64,000 nt of DNA from an uncultured Muribaculaceae bacterium (GCA_910583525.1 CAJTXL010000011.1:18577-82576); one strand, 5' to 3'; shown: positions 45,084-55,241, counted from the first letter of the stretch. The notes: generated from the sequence alone by a model not told the origin. Numbers and translations are program-made.

Positions 45084-48000
45084 AACGCGCTACAGCCATA
45101 ATACTCTGCCTGGCCGGTCTCTGCATATTCGCGCAAGACTATACTACCCTGTTACGCCCCGGCATCACAGGTCCGCCCCAAGAGCTGTCGCACGATGTCG
45201 AACGCCAGTCTGCGCCGTCGCCAATCCTGACCGGCGCCATCAACTACAGCATACAGCTCCACGCCATCGAATCCGACGGGTTCTCGCTGCCGCTCGGGCT
45301 GCAATACCGAAGCAACGGCATAAAAGTGACGGATGTCCCCGGATGCGTAGGTTTCGGATGGTCTCTGCTGCCTGCCATGCGCATAACCCGTACCGTATTG
45401 GGGCGTCCCGACGAACTTGCAGACCATGCTGCCGGAAGCCTGTCCGGCCAAAACGCGACAGCCCTTTGGAAAACGGCGTTCCGCAGCCTGGCGTCAGACG
45501 TCACGACCGGCGACATGCTCGACACCCAGTGCGACATAATACGCATACCGCTAATCGGCAAAACCCTGACCCGACTTATCAAAGCCGAGCCGGGCGGAAA
45601 ATATGAATTCCTCGGCGTAGGAGACTCGGAATATAGAGTGACAACACCCGACGGGCTGAAGACAATCCATGTCTTCGACCCGACAGGCAATGAATACGTT
45701 TTCGGACTGCAGGCCGAAAAAATGAGCCACGTCAGTTCGGCCATGCCGCAATTCAACGCCACATGGCTGCTGACCAAAATCGTGCTCGGTTCGGGAAGGG
45801 CGATAACATTCAGTTGGAAGCAGACGGCGCCCCCGTCCTATCGGCACAATTCAGCCGCGATGTTTGCCGACTCCTACTACAATTACGGCGACTCCTACGT
45901 CGAAAGCCAATATTCATCGCTATTGCAACAGAACCGCCCGTACTGGACAAGCCCGGCTGTCAACATCGAAAATCTGATGCTCCTCGACCGCATCGGTTTC
46001 GCAGCCGGCACAGTCCTTTTTCACCATTCCAAAGAGCGTTTGGACAGCATAGAAATTTTTGATGCTTTCGGAGCAAAAGAACCTGCAAAAAACATATACT
46101 TCACCCATAAGGATGCCGGCCTCAACGGCCATGTATTGAGCGAACTGTACATTTCAGACGCCGGGACCTATTCGTTTGAATACGACACCCGTATCTTCAG
46201 CGCAGATGACGTATGTTCACAGGACGCATGGGGATACTACAACGGGAAAACGGCCAACGACCTGACTCCGGCAATATCTGTCAAAAAAATCGGCGACGGC
46301 GGAAAAGCCGACGGCTTGTATTCGCCGCCACGGTCAAACAGCCGGACGGTCGACCCATCTGCCATGAAAGCCAATCTGCTGCATACGGTCACACTTCCGG
46401 GTGGTGGCAAAACCGTGTTTGAATGCGAGCCACACACATTCCCTGAACAGACTTCGCCCTATGCCGACGACATCACCGGGGCGCTGCAGTCGCTCTCCAC
46501 CGGCGGTGGACTCAGGGTGACAAGCATAAAGACCTACGACGGCAAGAAAGATGAACCCGTAAATTCGCTGTACTACAGATACGGCGATGCCAATGTGCGT
46601 GCCACGCCCACATGCGAGACTTTCTTGCGCATCGACAGAGGCCTTTCGGCAATAAGCCGGAACGATGGCACGCAGTACCTTTCGGAAGCCCGTATCGTCG
46701 GCATCATGCCGCAGTCCGACTACATGGGCTACGACATCGGAGAATTGCCGATATGGTACGGAACGGTAGAAGAACTTTACGACGAGGGTAAAAAGGTATA
46801 CTCCTTCGAGCAGATACTGGACGTGACCAACGAAATCGCCACTGAATTCGGGCGGCGCTATCCACTGAGCTACGGCAGCGTTTTCAGCTCCGGGCCACAA
46901 CTGATGAGCGTCGCGACATATAAGGAAAGCGACGTCGGCACATATTCGAAGGTCGCCGAAGACAGCTATCAGTACGAGGTCGTGGACGCGCCCGAAGTCC
47001 CGGGATACTTTGTCGGACGAAGCACAATCAACTTCAGCTCCCCCGGCGGCATTGCCTATGAACCCGATTTCAAAGACGGGCATATCCTCGAAACAGCCGA
47101 CGGTTCCGCCTCGTTCGACATCCGCGACGGCCGCGACAGTTTCGACCCCTACCCCTACTTCATGCACCCGTGCCCCGTATACAGGCAGACGGAGCGCATG
47201 ACAGCCCACACCTACACGGAATATAACGACAATACTCCGCCCTACAGCGTCACCACATTTACCACCTACGGCGAAAACGACGGACTGCCACGGCGTGTGC
47301 TGACACGCAGCGACGGCGTCCTCGACAAAACCGTCGAAATCGAATATCCCGACGAGAATGCCGACAACATACAGCGGCAGATGGTGCGCATCAACGCGGT
47401 AGGCATGCCCGTCAAGGCAACGACTTCATACGGCGATGCAATAAGCACGGTCGAGTCTTTTTACTCCCTTTACGGAGCAAGCGGCTGCAAGCTTAGGTAC
47501 ACCATGCAGAACAACCGCGAGCAGGCAGACAGCCTTTTCTCCATATGCTCATATTTCGACGACTTCGGCAATACAATCTATACCAATGATGCCGACAAAT
47601 GTCCCACAAGCTATTTCTATGGCTACAACGGACAGCTGCCCGTCTACGAAATCTCTGGTAAAAATCCCACACAAATACCCATCGGACAGGATGCCTGGAC
47701 CGGAAACGCCCAAAACGCGGAGCCGCCGGTTCTCGACGGCGCTCTTGTCACCCACACCTCGCACATACCGTTCGTAGGGGTCTCAAGCGTCACATATCCC
47801 GACGGCCATACGGTGAGACACCACTACGACCAACGGGGGCTTTGGGAAAGCACCTCGGTCGACGGACTCGGCACGACCGAAGCATGCGAATACCGCGGAG
47901 GCGACGGCGATACAATCATAATCGACCGATACCGCTACAAAAACAGTGACAAAACCGTATATGAACTCGTTTCAGAACGATACGACGGCCTCAGCCGACT

Positions 48001-51000
48001 GAAAGAGACCCATTATGAAACCCAAGGCTACAGCACACTTCTCGACTATGACGCGATGAACCGTGTCTGCGGCGAAGCACGCACCGCAGCGGAATGGCCG
48101 GAGCCGGAAGCGTGGACCGACTACCGATATGAACCGTCGCCGCGCGGACTGAAAACCGGGACTGTCCGCCCCGGAAAACAATGGAAACTCGACAACCGAA
48201 GCATAAAGACAGAATCGAGGCCAAACGGCAAAGACCTGCCCCAATTCGAGTGTGCACGGCTGCGTGCCGATACCGACGGCAAAATCACCATGAACGGCTA
48301 CTACGAGCCCGGCACCATCATGATGGAGGCCGTCACCGACGAAGACGGACACTGCGTGGTGACGGCCACCGACCGCGAAGGTCACATGGTGCTACGCCGC
48401 GAAGGTTCGGGCAACGAATGGCTCTCGACGTACTATGTCTACGACGACTACGGGCGCCTGCGCTTCGTGCTGCCCCCGAACCTCAGACCCAAGTCCTACG
48501 CCGTCGGCGACGCCGACATCGAGGAATATGCCTACGAATATGTCTATACCGGCGCCAACCGTCTGCGCGCGGCAAAAATCCCCGGCGAGGGCACTACATT
48601 TTATCTCCACACCCCCGGCGGCAGGCTCTTCGCCACAAGCGACCCCGTACTGGGCGACAACTTCTTCAGGGTGCACCTCTACGACAGGCACGGCCGCGAG
48701 ACCGTAACGGGCATCGCGCAGGGCAACATAAACGACATCGAGGCCAAGAAGTCGATGGCATGCACCGTGGGCGAACCCACCGGCTCGCTCCCGGCAGTCT
48801 ATGACCTCTCGCACATCGGCTTCGTAAACTTCTCGCCCGAACATGTCCGCATCTACGACCGCTACGTCGACGGCTGCGGCGCATTCCGCCCCGACTCCGT
48901 CGCCGGGTCAGGCTACCGTGCCGAGCCGAAAGGGCATCTGACGGCCACGGTCAACTACTGCGACGACGGCACCTACTACACTGAGACATACTATTACGAC
49001 GAATTCGGACGCCGCACACAGACCCTGCGCAAGCCCGGACGCTTCGACGTGTGTCGCTCGCAGTCATACACCTTTGACGGACAGCCGGCCTCGCAGCTGC
49101 TCTACCTCAGAAACACGGCGACAGACTCGGTGTACACGCTACACATCCTCAATAGCTACGACGCCGCAGGGCGTCTCCGGGGAACAGTCTACCGATTCGA
49201 CAACACACACCGCGCATCCACCGGCATAGGCTACGACAAATTGGGACGCGTAGCCTTCAAATCGTCCGGGCTTGCAAGCCGCCGCATCTCCTATGACGAA
49301 CGCGACAGGCTCAAAGAAGTGCTCACCATACTGCGCGAACCCGAATCAATCGTCGTGCCGCCACGACCATGGGATGACCCGTGGTTCAACCTCAACGGCA
49401 TTGCCGACAACTACTATGCCGGAGCATCCGACATCAACGGCAATGTAGAAACTATAATCGACCCGGATTTCCTTGGGAACGCGACATGTTTCTCCGAGAG
49501 AGTGTTCTATGAAGACGGCGAAACGCCGCGCTTCAGCGGACTGCCCTCGGCGTACAAGAACACAAACGGCGGAACATACAACTACACCTACGACGCTTTC
49601 GACCGACTTGTCGAAGCCGACTACAGCGGCAGCTCCAACGAAGAAGAAGACTTCTCGGCCCGATACACCTACGACGAACTTGCCCGTACGATGGACATCA
49701 TACGCTACGGCGTGATTGACAATGACGGAGAAACCGAAAAATTCGGCATCCTCGATGACTTTGTCCTCAAATACGACGGCGCACGCCTTTCAGGCTACTA
49801 TTCCAACCGCGACAACCGCGAAGGCGATGACTTCTTCCAACGAGTGTCCATGCCCATGTCTACGGCCACAAGACAATACTCCAAGGGCAGGCTCGCCCAA
49901 GAAAGCGGCATCGGCGACATCTTCTACGCCTACAACAGACAGGGGCGCGCCAAGGCAACCGTCAGCGTCGTGGCCGGCTTCCCCTATACCGAGACATCGC
50001 TTGTCAGGACTTCCGACTGCCACGGCAGGCTTATGGCAAAGACCGGCACGATAAAGCAGGGCAACAAAGAGACCGTCGCTTTCGACCGACACTTCGTCGA
50101 GGGCTTCGTCTTCGACAAGAACCGCCTCGAACGCATCGACTTCCCCGGCGGATACTTCGACGCGCAGGGCGAACCCCACTATCTGCTCACCGACCGACTC
50201 GGCTCCGTCGTGCTCGCAGTCTCGGCCGACAACAAGGTCGAGGCGCGATACGGATACTACCCCTACGGCGAACAATGGCGCAACACCGCCGGACAGCAGC
50301 ACCGCCTCGCATCCAAGGAGCGCGAGACACTCGCCGTCCCCGGCGACTACGACTTCGGCCCACGAAGCTACCGCCCCGGCCTGACACTGTGGGACAACGC
50401 CGACCGCTACGCCGGCGACTTCCCCTGGCTCTCACCCTTCTCATACTGCGGCGCAAACCCCGTAAAATTCATCGACCCAAGCGGCAACCAAATCTGCATA
50501 AGGGATGCCACCGGTCAAACCACACGCATGCTTTATTGGAAAAAAGTGAATAATGCCTGGGGGTTCTTTGATGACGGGGGCAACGAGTTCAATGGGAACG
50601 ACGACTTTATTTTGTCCGTCAAAAACACCTTGACAAGCATTATGGGGACTGACATTGGAGAAGAAATATTGACATTCTTAGCCAATGACCCCCGTGAGCT
50701 ACAGATAAAAAAACACTTCAAAAGTATATCTGCCAGGACCAACGACCCTGAGTATACGGGGTCCTATTGGATTGGATGGTATCGCGATGGAGTCAAAATC
50801 CCGACAACAAAAGGATGGTTGAAATCTGGGATTGCCGACTTATTTCATGAACTTGCCCACAAATACAATGATTGGAATCCAAAACTAAGAATATATGGCG
50901 AATGGCTTCGACTACAATCCGGCGAAATAGTCGATTGCTGCGACCGTGTGGCCACCCATTTCGAAAACTTATTTAGAATTCAATTTAATCTTCCATTAAG

Positions 51001-51148
51001 GATACAGTATGTCCTTGACCCCATTTTTGGGGATGACCCAGGTCGAATAATAAAAAAGGATAAAGGCATTTATCGAAGCCTTTATTTTGACGAACGCGGA
51101 ACTTATCATGAAGATGTCATTAAAAAAAATGGATACCCCTATCTTTAA
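45080..51148 (+). CDS. RHS-repeat polymorphic toxin with HELAH metalloprotease-like tip
   Basis: This 2022-residue protein has a signal peptide (residues 1-18) and a long N-terminal beta-rich region. From about residue 880 there are many YD repeats (YDAMNRVCGEA, YYDEFGRRTQTL, YTYDAFDRLVEADY). The RHS core runs about residues 1702-1801 (YLLTDRLGSVVLAV to FIDPSG) and ends just before the variable tip. The tip (about 220 residues) is clearly more AT-rich than the core DNA and contains LFHELAHKYNDW at about residue 1921, an HExxH-type zinc-protease motif resembling the M91/NleD tips of other RHS toxins. The final residues overlap IM1. Confidence 0.9.
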   Translation: MKRATAIILCLAGLCIFAQDYTTLLRPGITGPPQELSHDVERQSAPSPILTGAINYSIQLHAIESDGFSLPLGLQYRSNGIKVTDVPGCVGFGWSLLPAMRITRTVLGRPDELADHAAGSLSGQNATALWKTAFRSLASDVTTGDMLDTQCDIIRIPLIGKTLTRLIKAEPGGKYEFLGVGDSEYRVTTPDGLKTIHVFDPTGNEYVFGLQAEKMSHVSSAMPQFNATWLLTKIVLGSGRAITFSWKQTAPPSYRHNSAAMFADSYYNYGDSYVESQYSSLLQQNRPYWTSPAVNIENLMLLDRIGFAAGTVLFHHSKERLDSIEIFDAFGAKEPAKNIYFTHKDAGLNGHVLSELYISDAGTYSFEYDTRIFSADDVCSQDAWGYYNGKTANDLTPAISVKKIGDGGKADGLYSPPRSNSRTVDPSAMKANLLHTVTLPGGGKTVFECEPHTFPEQTSPYADDITGALQSLSTGGGLRVTSIKTYDGKKDEPVNSLYYRYGDANVRATPTCETFLRIDRGLSAISRNDGTQYLSEARIVGIMPQSDYMGYDIGELPIWYGTVEELYDEGKKVYSFEQILDVTNEIATEFGRRYPLSYGSVFSSGPQLMSVATYKESDVGTYSKVAEDSYQYEVVDAPEVPGYFVGRSTINFSSPGGIAYEPDFKDGHILETADGSASFDIRDGRDSFDPYPYFMHPCPVYRQTERMTAHTYTEYNDNTPPYSVTTFTTYGENDGLPRRVLTRSDGVLDKTVEIEYPDENADNIQRQMVRINAVGMPVKATTSYGDAISTVESFYSLYGASGCKLRYTMQNNREQADSLFSICSYFDDFGNTIYTNDADKCPTSYFYGYNGQLPVYEISGKNPTQIPIGQDAWTGNAQNAEPPVLDGALVTHTSHIPFVGVSSVTYPDGHTVRHHYDQRGLWESTSVDGLGTTEACEYRGGDGDTIIIDRYRYKNSDKTVYELVSERYDGLSRLKETHYETQGYSTLLDYDAMNRVCGEARTAAEWPEPEAWTDYRYEPSPRGLKTGTVRPGKQWKLDNRSIKTESRPNGKDLPQFECARLRADTDGKITMNGYYEPGTIMMEAVTDEDGHCVVTATDREGHMVLRREGSGNEWLSTYYVYDDYGRLRFVLPPNLRPKSYAVGDADIEEYAYEYVYTGANRLRAAKIPGEGTTFYLHTPGGRLFATSDPVLGDNFFRVHLYDRHGRETVTGIAQGNINDIEAKKSMACTVGEPTGSLPAVYDLSHIGFVNFSPEHVRIYDRYVDGCGAFRPDSVAGSGYRAEPKGHLTATVNYCDDGTYYTETYYYDEFGRRTQTLRKPGRFDVCRSQSYTFDGQPASQLLYLRNTATDSVYTLHILNSYDAAGRLRGTVYRFDNTHRASTGIGYDKLGRVAFKSSGLASRRISYDERDRLKEVLTILREPESIVVPPRPWDDPWFNLNGIADNYYAGASDINGNVETIIDPDFLGNATCFSERVFYEDGETPRFSGLPSAYKNTNGGTYNYTYDAFDRLVEADYSGSSNEEEDFSARYTYDELARTMDIIRYGVIDNDGETEKFGILDDFVLKYDGARLSGYYSNRDNREGDDFFQRVSMPMSTATRQYSKGRLAQESGIGDIFYAYNRQGRAKATVSVVAGFPYTETSLVRTSDCHGRLMAKTGTIKQGNKETVAFDRHFVEGFVFDKNRLERIDFPGGYFDAQGEPHYLLTDRLGSVVLAVSADNKVEARYGYYPYGEQWRNTAGQQHRLASKERETLAVPGDYDFGPRSYRPGLTLWDNADRYAGDFPWLSPFSYCGANPVKFIDPSGNQICIRDATGQTTRMLYWKKVNNAWGFFDDGGNEFNGNDDFILSVKNTLTSIMGTDIGEEILTFLANDPRELQIKKHFKSISARTNDPEYTGSYWIGWYRDGVKIPTTKGWLKSGIADLFHELAHKYNDWNPKLRIYGEWLRLQSGEIVDCCDRVATHFENLFRIQFNLPLRIQYVLDPIFGDDPGRIIKKDKGIYRSLYFDERGTYHEDVIKKNGYPYL

Positions 51149-51887
51149 ACGGCTGATTTTGCTCTTAATCCTCATCGCATCGGGAGTGGCGTATGCCTCA
51201 CGACCCGAACCGACAAACCGGACTATCGCCACAAAAGCCGAAGCAATATATTCCGACAACATTTTTGTCGGCTTCAAAACATCGTATGTCAAATTTGAGA
51301 TTGAGATGACCGAGATATACGATAAATTCTACTGTAGATACATAGAGCCTTATGTGGCCGACATGCTTAGCGAAAATGACACCATTTTCGTAATATCACA
51401 ATTCGATTCCGTCATGCTCGGCGATGGGGTCGAAAGCATATATATTCAACTGTCCAACCCAATCAATAAATATAGACCGAAAACAGTTGGCATTCTGAAA
51501 GGCAAAGACTTCGAGATTGTAGACAAATACAACCCCCTTTTCCCCGACGATTACATCGGTTTCCAAAACGCCGATTGGGCTGTAGAACAGTTTCATCTCT
51601 GTTCGACCATGATTGTCGGAAAACCTACGAGTATTATAAACTTGTTCTGTTCCTCTCCGTTAAAACGTATAGGTAACGACGCAGACAACCATAGTATGAA
51701 CATATACAGGGTTGTCAAAATAGGAGACAAAATTACAGAGTATGCTTCGCTCAGCTGCAATGCACAGACAAAATGGCGATTTAGCGGTAGGCTAAACAGA
51801 GTGGTGCCCCTTTCATGCGGCATGTTGATTTTCAAAAAGACCATAGTGCGCCCACCCGAGACGGTTGAGAAAACAAAACTTCTCTAA
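51129..51887 (+). CDS. IM1, exported putative immunity protein
   Basis: This is the first of eight paralogs behind the RHS gene (252 residues from 51129; upstream ATGs at 51108 and 51087 are possible). A signal peptide (FKRLILLLILIASGVAYA) is followed by the family pattern RPEPTNRTIATKAEAIYSDN-FVGFKT, the LSENDTIFVIS strand, the NLFCSS segment and YRVVKIGDKITEYASLSCN. The start overlaps the RHS tip by 20 nt. Adjacent position makes it the best candidate for cognate immunity to the HELAH tip. The fold is unknown and the role is inferred. Confidence 0.75.
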   Translation: MDTPIFKRLILLLILIASGVAYASRPEPTNRTIATKAEAIYSDNIFVGFKTSYVKFEIEMTEIYDKFYCRYIEPYVADMLSENDTIFVISQFDSVMLGDGVESIYIQLSNPINKYRPKTVGILKGKDFEIVDKYNPLFPDDYIGFQNADWAVEQFHLCSTMIVGKPTSIINLFCSSPLKRIGNDADNHSMNIYRVVKIGDKITEYASLSCNAQTKWRFSGRLNRVVPLSCGMLIFKKTIVRPPETVEKTKLL

Positions 51888-51902
51888 TGAACAACCGAGA
51901 AT

Positions 51903-52037
51903 GTGAATACAGAGGATGTTTTGAGCCCGGCAATCATATCAGATGACGGTAAGAATTACAGAAGCATATATTTTGATTCCGATGAAAATTATTATGAAAG
52001 ATATGTTCCCTTTTGTTTCTTTCCGTACTACTATTAA
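51903..52037 (+). pseudogene. RHS tip remnant 1
   Basis: From a GTG this short frame of 44 codons encodes DGKNYRSIYFDSDENYYE, matching the last residues of the RHS protein (GIYRSLYFDERGTYHED). It ends in an unrelated sequence before TAA and overlaps the IM2 start. I interpret it as the end of an older RHS tip left behind with its own immunity gene. An in-frame TGA precedes it. Confidence 0.6.
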
Positions 52038-52815
52038 AATATCTGTGATGATTGCATTTGCACTCATCATAACAACTGTCTGGGCGGCACAACCAGTCCC
52101 CACAAAATCTATGTTCGGACTAAAGGCTGAAGCGATGTACACCGACAACAAATTCACAGGATTTAATACGGAGTGCATAAACGACGAAATCGAAATGTAC
52201 AGAGCTTGGGGAGAGCTCTATGGCAAATACCTACACCCATATGTCGGTGAAATTCTTACAGAAAACGACACTGTCGTGGTAATATCGCAAAAAGACCAAG
52301 GTTCTGAAACCATATACATAAACATTTCGGGCAAAAATTTGGGAGTAGTCATAAAAGACACAAACTATGTATTAATTGAAGAAGTGCTTCCATATCCCGA
52401 AAATTGTGTACCGACAGACAGCTGCCATATTGTTGTTGATGACATGCTTTCGTATATCTGTAAATATCTCGGCATCAAAAAACAGCGGTGGATATCAGAA
52501 CAAAGCATTTTTATAAACACCATAGTAAACTGGAATACCGCAGAGTTGATAAACATGTTCTGTTCGTCCAAAGTCTATGGCATGTCCGAGGACAATCACA
52601 ACATGAAAATATATCGAGTTGTAATAACGGGCAACAAAATCACAGAATATGTCTCCATAAGCTGCAATCCAAGAACACATTGGAATACAAAAGTTTGGTT
52701 GTCTCACGAAATGCTGTCTCCCTACTCTCGCTTCATCAAATGGAGCGCAGAGAGAGCCGCATTCCTCAATCATAAATTGCCGCCAAAAACGATTGAAAAA
52801 ACATCTCCTTTGTAA
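52003..52815 (+). CDS. IM2, exported putative immunity protein
   Basis: This is 270 residues from the ATG at 52003, chosen because that position aligns with the starts of IM3, IM4 and IM6; ATGs at 51994, 51982 and 51943 are also in frame. A signal peptide ends at about WAAQPVP. Family features are KAEAMYTDNKFTGFNTEC, LTENDTVVVISQ, INMFCSS and YRVVITGNKITEYVSISCN. The C-terminal AERAAFLNHKLPPKTIEKT is nearly the same as in IM5. Remnant 1 lies immediately upstream. Confidence 0.78.
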   Translation: MFPFVSFRTTIKISVMIAFALIITTVWAAQPVPTKSMFGLKAEAMYTDNKFTGFNTECINDEIEMYRAWGELYGKYLHPYVGEILTENDTVVVISQKDQGSETIYINISGKNLGVVIKDTNYVLIEEVLPYPENCVPTDSCHIVVDDMLSYICKYLGIKKQRWISEQSIFINTIVNWNTAELINMFCSSKVYGMSEDNHNMKIYRVVITGNKITEYVSISCNPRTHWNTKVWLSHEMLSPYSRFIKWSAERAAFLNHKLPPKTIEKTSPL

Positions 52816-52826
52816 TGAACATAACC

Positions 52827-52946
52827 GTGAATACAGAAGACGTTTTGTGCCCGGCAATCATATCAGATGACGGAAAGAATTATAGAAGCCTATATTTTGA
52901 CGACGATGAAAATTATTATGAAAAACGGCACACCCAATGGATATAA
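52827..52946 (+). pseudogene. RHS tip remnant 2
   Basis: From a GTG this frame of 39 codons encodes DDGKNYRSLYFDDDENYYE, almost the same as remnant 1 and clearly related to the RHS C-terminus. The DNA of remnants 1 and 2 and their flanks is nearly identical over about 110 bp. It overlaps the start of IM3, just as the intact RHS gene overlaps IM1. Confidence 0.6.
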
Positions 52947-53734
52947 ATATTAAACACCTTCTTTTGCTATCGCTTTTAGCCGCCATTCCGTGGGTAGGCC
53001 AAGCCTCGAGGCCCGAACCGGCTAAAGATATACTTGCCGTAACAGCAGAAGCGAGATATTCAGACCACGTATTCGTCGGTTTTAAAACCAGATGTATCAG
53101 TACAGAAATTGAAATGCACAAAATATGGGACGAATTCTACAACAGATACATGGAACCATATTTTGCAGGTATACTTGCAGAGAACGACACCATCTTCGTC
53201 ATCTCACAATATAACTCTGGGCGGACTGAAAGCATATACATAACTTTTTCAGACAGAAACTTCGGAATAGTGCTTGAAGACAGCACTTATCTAATAGTCG
53301 AAGAAGTGCCGGGATATACTGATGGTTACAAACTCAACGACAAAAGCCGTGTAGTTGATGATTTAGTCTTGTTTTTTGAAGAGCACTTTAGCTTATCCGA
53401 CACTAAGTGGTGGCAAGAACAAGCTATTTTGACAAACACCATATTCGGATGGGATGCCGCAAAAATTATAAATATGTTCTGCTCGTCAGAAGTATTTGGC
53501 AGTATTGCCGACAATCATAGCATGAACATTTATAGGGTTATCAAGAAAGGTGACAAAGTCACCGAATACACCTCTATCAGCTGCAATGCCAAGACGTATT
53601 GGGACAGACGCATGTGGCTTTCCACCGACAAATTCGACCCTTATATGCGACGAAGGCACAAAAATAAAGGCATAGTCCCCATGCTTCAAGAGCATCCGCC
53701 AATATCAATTGAGAATAAAACACCACTGCGATGA
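52937..53734 (+). CDS. IM3, exported putative immunity protein
   Basis: A 265-residue protein with a signal peptide (KHLLLLSLLAAIPWVGQA) and the family core: SRPEPAKD, EARYSDHVFVGFKT, LAENDTIFVISQY, INMFCSSEVFG and YRVIKKGDKVTEYTSISCNAKTYW. The C-terminus ends PISIENKTPLR. It is intact and of family-typical length. Its stop overlaps the ATG of remnant 3 (ATGA). Confidence 0.78.
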   Translation: MDINIKHLLLLSLLAAIPWVGQASRPEPAKDILAVTAEARYSDHVFVGFKTRCISTEIEMHKIWDEFYNRYMEPYFAGILAENDTIFVISQYNSGRTESIYITFSDRNFGIVLEDSTYLIVEEVPGYTDGYKLNDKSRVVDDLVLFFEEHFSLSDTKWWQEQAILTNTIFGWDAAKIINMFCSSEVFGSIADNHSMNIYRVIKKGDKVTEYTSISCNAKTYWDRRMWLSTDKFDPYMRRRHKNKGIVPMLQEHPPISIENKTPLR

Positions 53735-53826
53735 ACGAGCGAAGCTTCTATGTGTGTATTTTTGATTTAAAAGGCAACTATTATGAAGATGGAGTTATCG
53801 ATGACGAGCTACGCTACATCTATTAA
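53731..53826 (+). pseudogene. RHS tip remnant 3, fused to a foreign start
   Basis: This frame of 31 codons begins MNERSFYVCIFD and continues LKGNYYEDGVIDDELRYIY. The first residues resemble the start of the secreted gene at 60591 (MNKRSFF), and the rest resembles the RHS end. It therefore looks like a deletion product joining a gene of the 60591 type to an RHS tip remnant. It overlaps the start of IM4. Confidence 0.5.
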
Positions 53827-54445
53827 ACTATGGTTAATGCTTTTTCTAATAGCATTAACACAAAACGCCACTTTTGCCGCGCGTCCTATGCCGACAGAGC
53901 ATACCCGTGCCGCCGAAGTAAAGGCAATTTACTCCGACAGCGCTTTCGTGGGTCTCAAGACGAAGTATCTCAGCACCATGGAAGAGATGACCGAGGCATA
54001 TAACTCTTTCTACGACAGTTTTATTTTGCCGTATATAGAATATGCTCTTGCCGAAAACGACACCGTGTTCGTCATCGATAAAAAATACCCAAAATATGCC
54101 GACATAACAATCCACAGCACTCACAAGAATATGTTCATCAGCGTCAGCCAAGCTGATTGGGGCGATAAAATCAAAGAGTTGCCGATTATTCCGGAAAAAT
54201 TTAGAGACGGTTACGAGCTCCTCCCTTGGTCACAATATTATGTCTTCTACTCTACTATATTTGAGTGGGATGAAGTAGAAGTGTATAACATGTTTTTCAA
54301 TTCAATAATCCATCAAAAGTCAGACAAACTCGATGATTTCTCAAACACCATATACCGTATTGTTAAAAAAGGAAACGACATCACCGAGTATACATCCATA
54401 AGCTATAACGCCAATCCTTATTGGTCTACGAGAAATATTGGTTAG
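53801..54445 (+). CDS. IM4, exported putative immunity protein, probably truncated
   Basis: From the ATG at 53801 (aligned with the family; 53783 is also possible) this is 214 residues with a signal peptide ending near ATFAARPMP. Core motifs are VKAIYSDSAFVGLKTKYLST, LAENDTVFVID and YRIVKKGNDITEYTSISYNA. TAG at 54443-54445 stops the frame, but the same frame then stays open to 54544 and encodes LPEKIEKEKTLQK, equivalent to the C-terminal IEKT ending of IM2 and IM5. The DNA from about 53880 to 54520 is nearly identical to IM6. Confidence 0.7.
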   Translation: MTSYATSIKLWLMLFLIALTQNATFAARPMPTEHTRAAEVKAIYSDSAFVGLKTKYLSTMEEMTEAYNSFYDSFILPYIEYALAENDTVFVIDKKYPKYADITIHSTHKNMFISVSQADWGDKIKELPIIPEKFRDGYELLPWSQYYVFYSTIFEWDEVEVYNMFFNSIIHQKSDKLDDFSNTIYRIVKKGNDITEYTSISYNANPYWSTRNIG

Positions 54446-54543
54446 GAATTCGGCAAAGCGAGAAGAAAAGCCGCAGACAAGGCTCTCAAAGCGACAAGAC
54501 CGACCCTGCCTGAGAAAATAGAAAAGGAGAAGACCTTACAAAA

Positions 54544-55218
54544 ATGATTATGAACTGCAATACCACCATGAAAATAATCGCCATAGGCGCTCTTGTCTTA
54601 GCTGCGTCCAATGCAGCTTCTTGCACAAAACAGGCAGAGACATCGACAAACCGTAAGACTGTCATCACCGATACGGTATTCCACAAGATTGGCGTAACGG
54701 TGAGCGTCCCGGAGCCCGAAGACACAAGTGCCGACACCCTATTCTCGAACGAACGTGCGATGGTGACATTCCACACCATGGGCACATATTTCGTCGATAC
54801 GATTGAATACGCATCCACCCGGTTCGTTATCAAAGCAGTCGGCGGCGACCGTATGCTGGTATTCCCCGACAATGACATCTTCACCCGGAACTACAAACCG
54901 AGGCGAAAGGACTTCGCTTTGCCCCATGCCGCTTACGAAGAGTTCTCCAACGATTCGATTTACGGCGGCTATCCCGAAGTCAACAGCATGTTCTTTTCGT
55001 ATATTCCTAAAGACTCCATTTTCAAACTCACCGCCATATATCCGGCACGTCTGTCGCCCAAGGAGTTTATGAGCCGCCTCAGAATATATCCGGCATCGGC
55101 TCAACTATTGAAATTGCACATCTACAAGCAATTCGCCTACAAAAAAGGCGAAATCGCCATCATGTTTCCCGGCGGCGACAGCAACGTAAAAGACCCATAC
55201 CCGGCATTAGAACAGTGA
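54544..55218 (+). CDS. Lipoprotein of unknown function in the immunity array
   Basis: A 224-residue protein with a lipoprotein signal (IIAIGALVLAASNAASC). The mature part is beta-rich, with HTMGTYFVDTIEYASTRFVIKA, a Tyr/Pro-rich middle and IAIMFPGGDSNVK near the end. A damaged second copy lies at 63357-63815. It follows IM4 and precedes IM5 in the same direction. Its function is unknown; a role in resistance to the toxin or in anchoring immunity proteins is possible. Confidence 0.75.
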   Translation: MIMNCNTTMKIIAIGALVLAASNAASCTKQAETSTNRKTVITDTVFHKIGVTVSVPEPEDTSADTLFSNERAMVTFHTMGTYFVDTIEYASTRFVIKAVGGDRMLVFPDNDIFTRNYKPRRKDFALPHAAYEEFSNDSIYGGYPEVNSMFFSYIPKDSIFKLTAIYPARLSPKEFMSRLRIYPASAQLLKLHIYKQFAYKKGEIAIMFPGGDSNVKDPYPALEQ

Positions 55219-55241
55219 AGGTTCGGCCAATCACAAAGACT

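Noticed and set aside
48181..50553. Several 80-200-codon ORFs in other frames of the RHS gene
   Set aside because: They are Arg/Pro/Thr-rich products of reading the GC-rich repeat DNA out of frame, with no motif.
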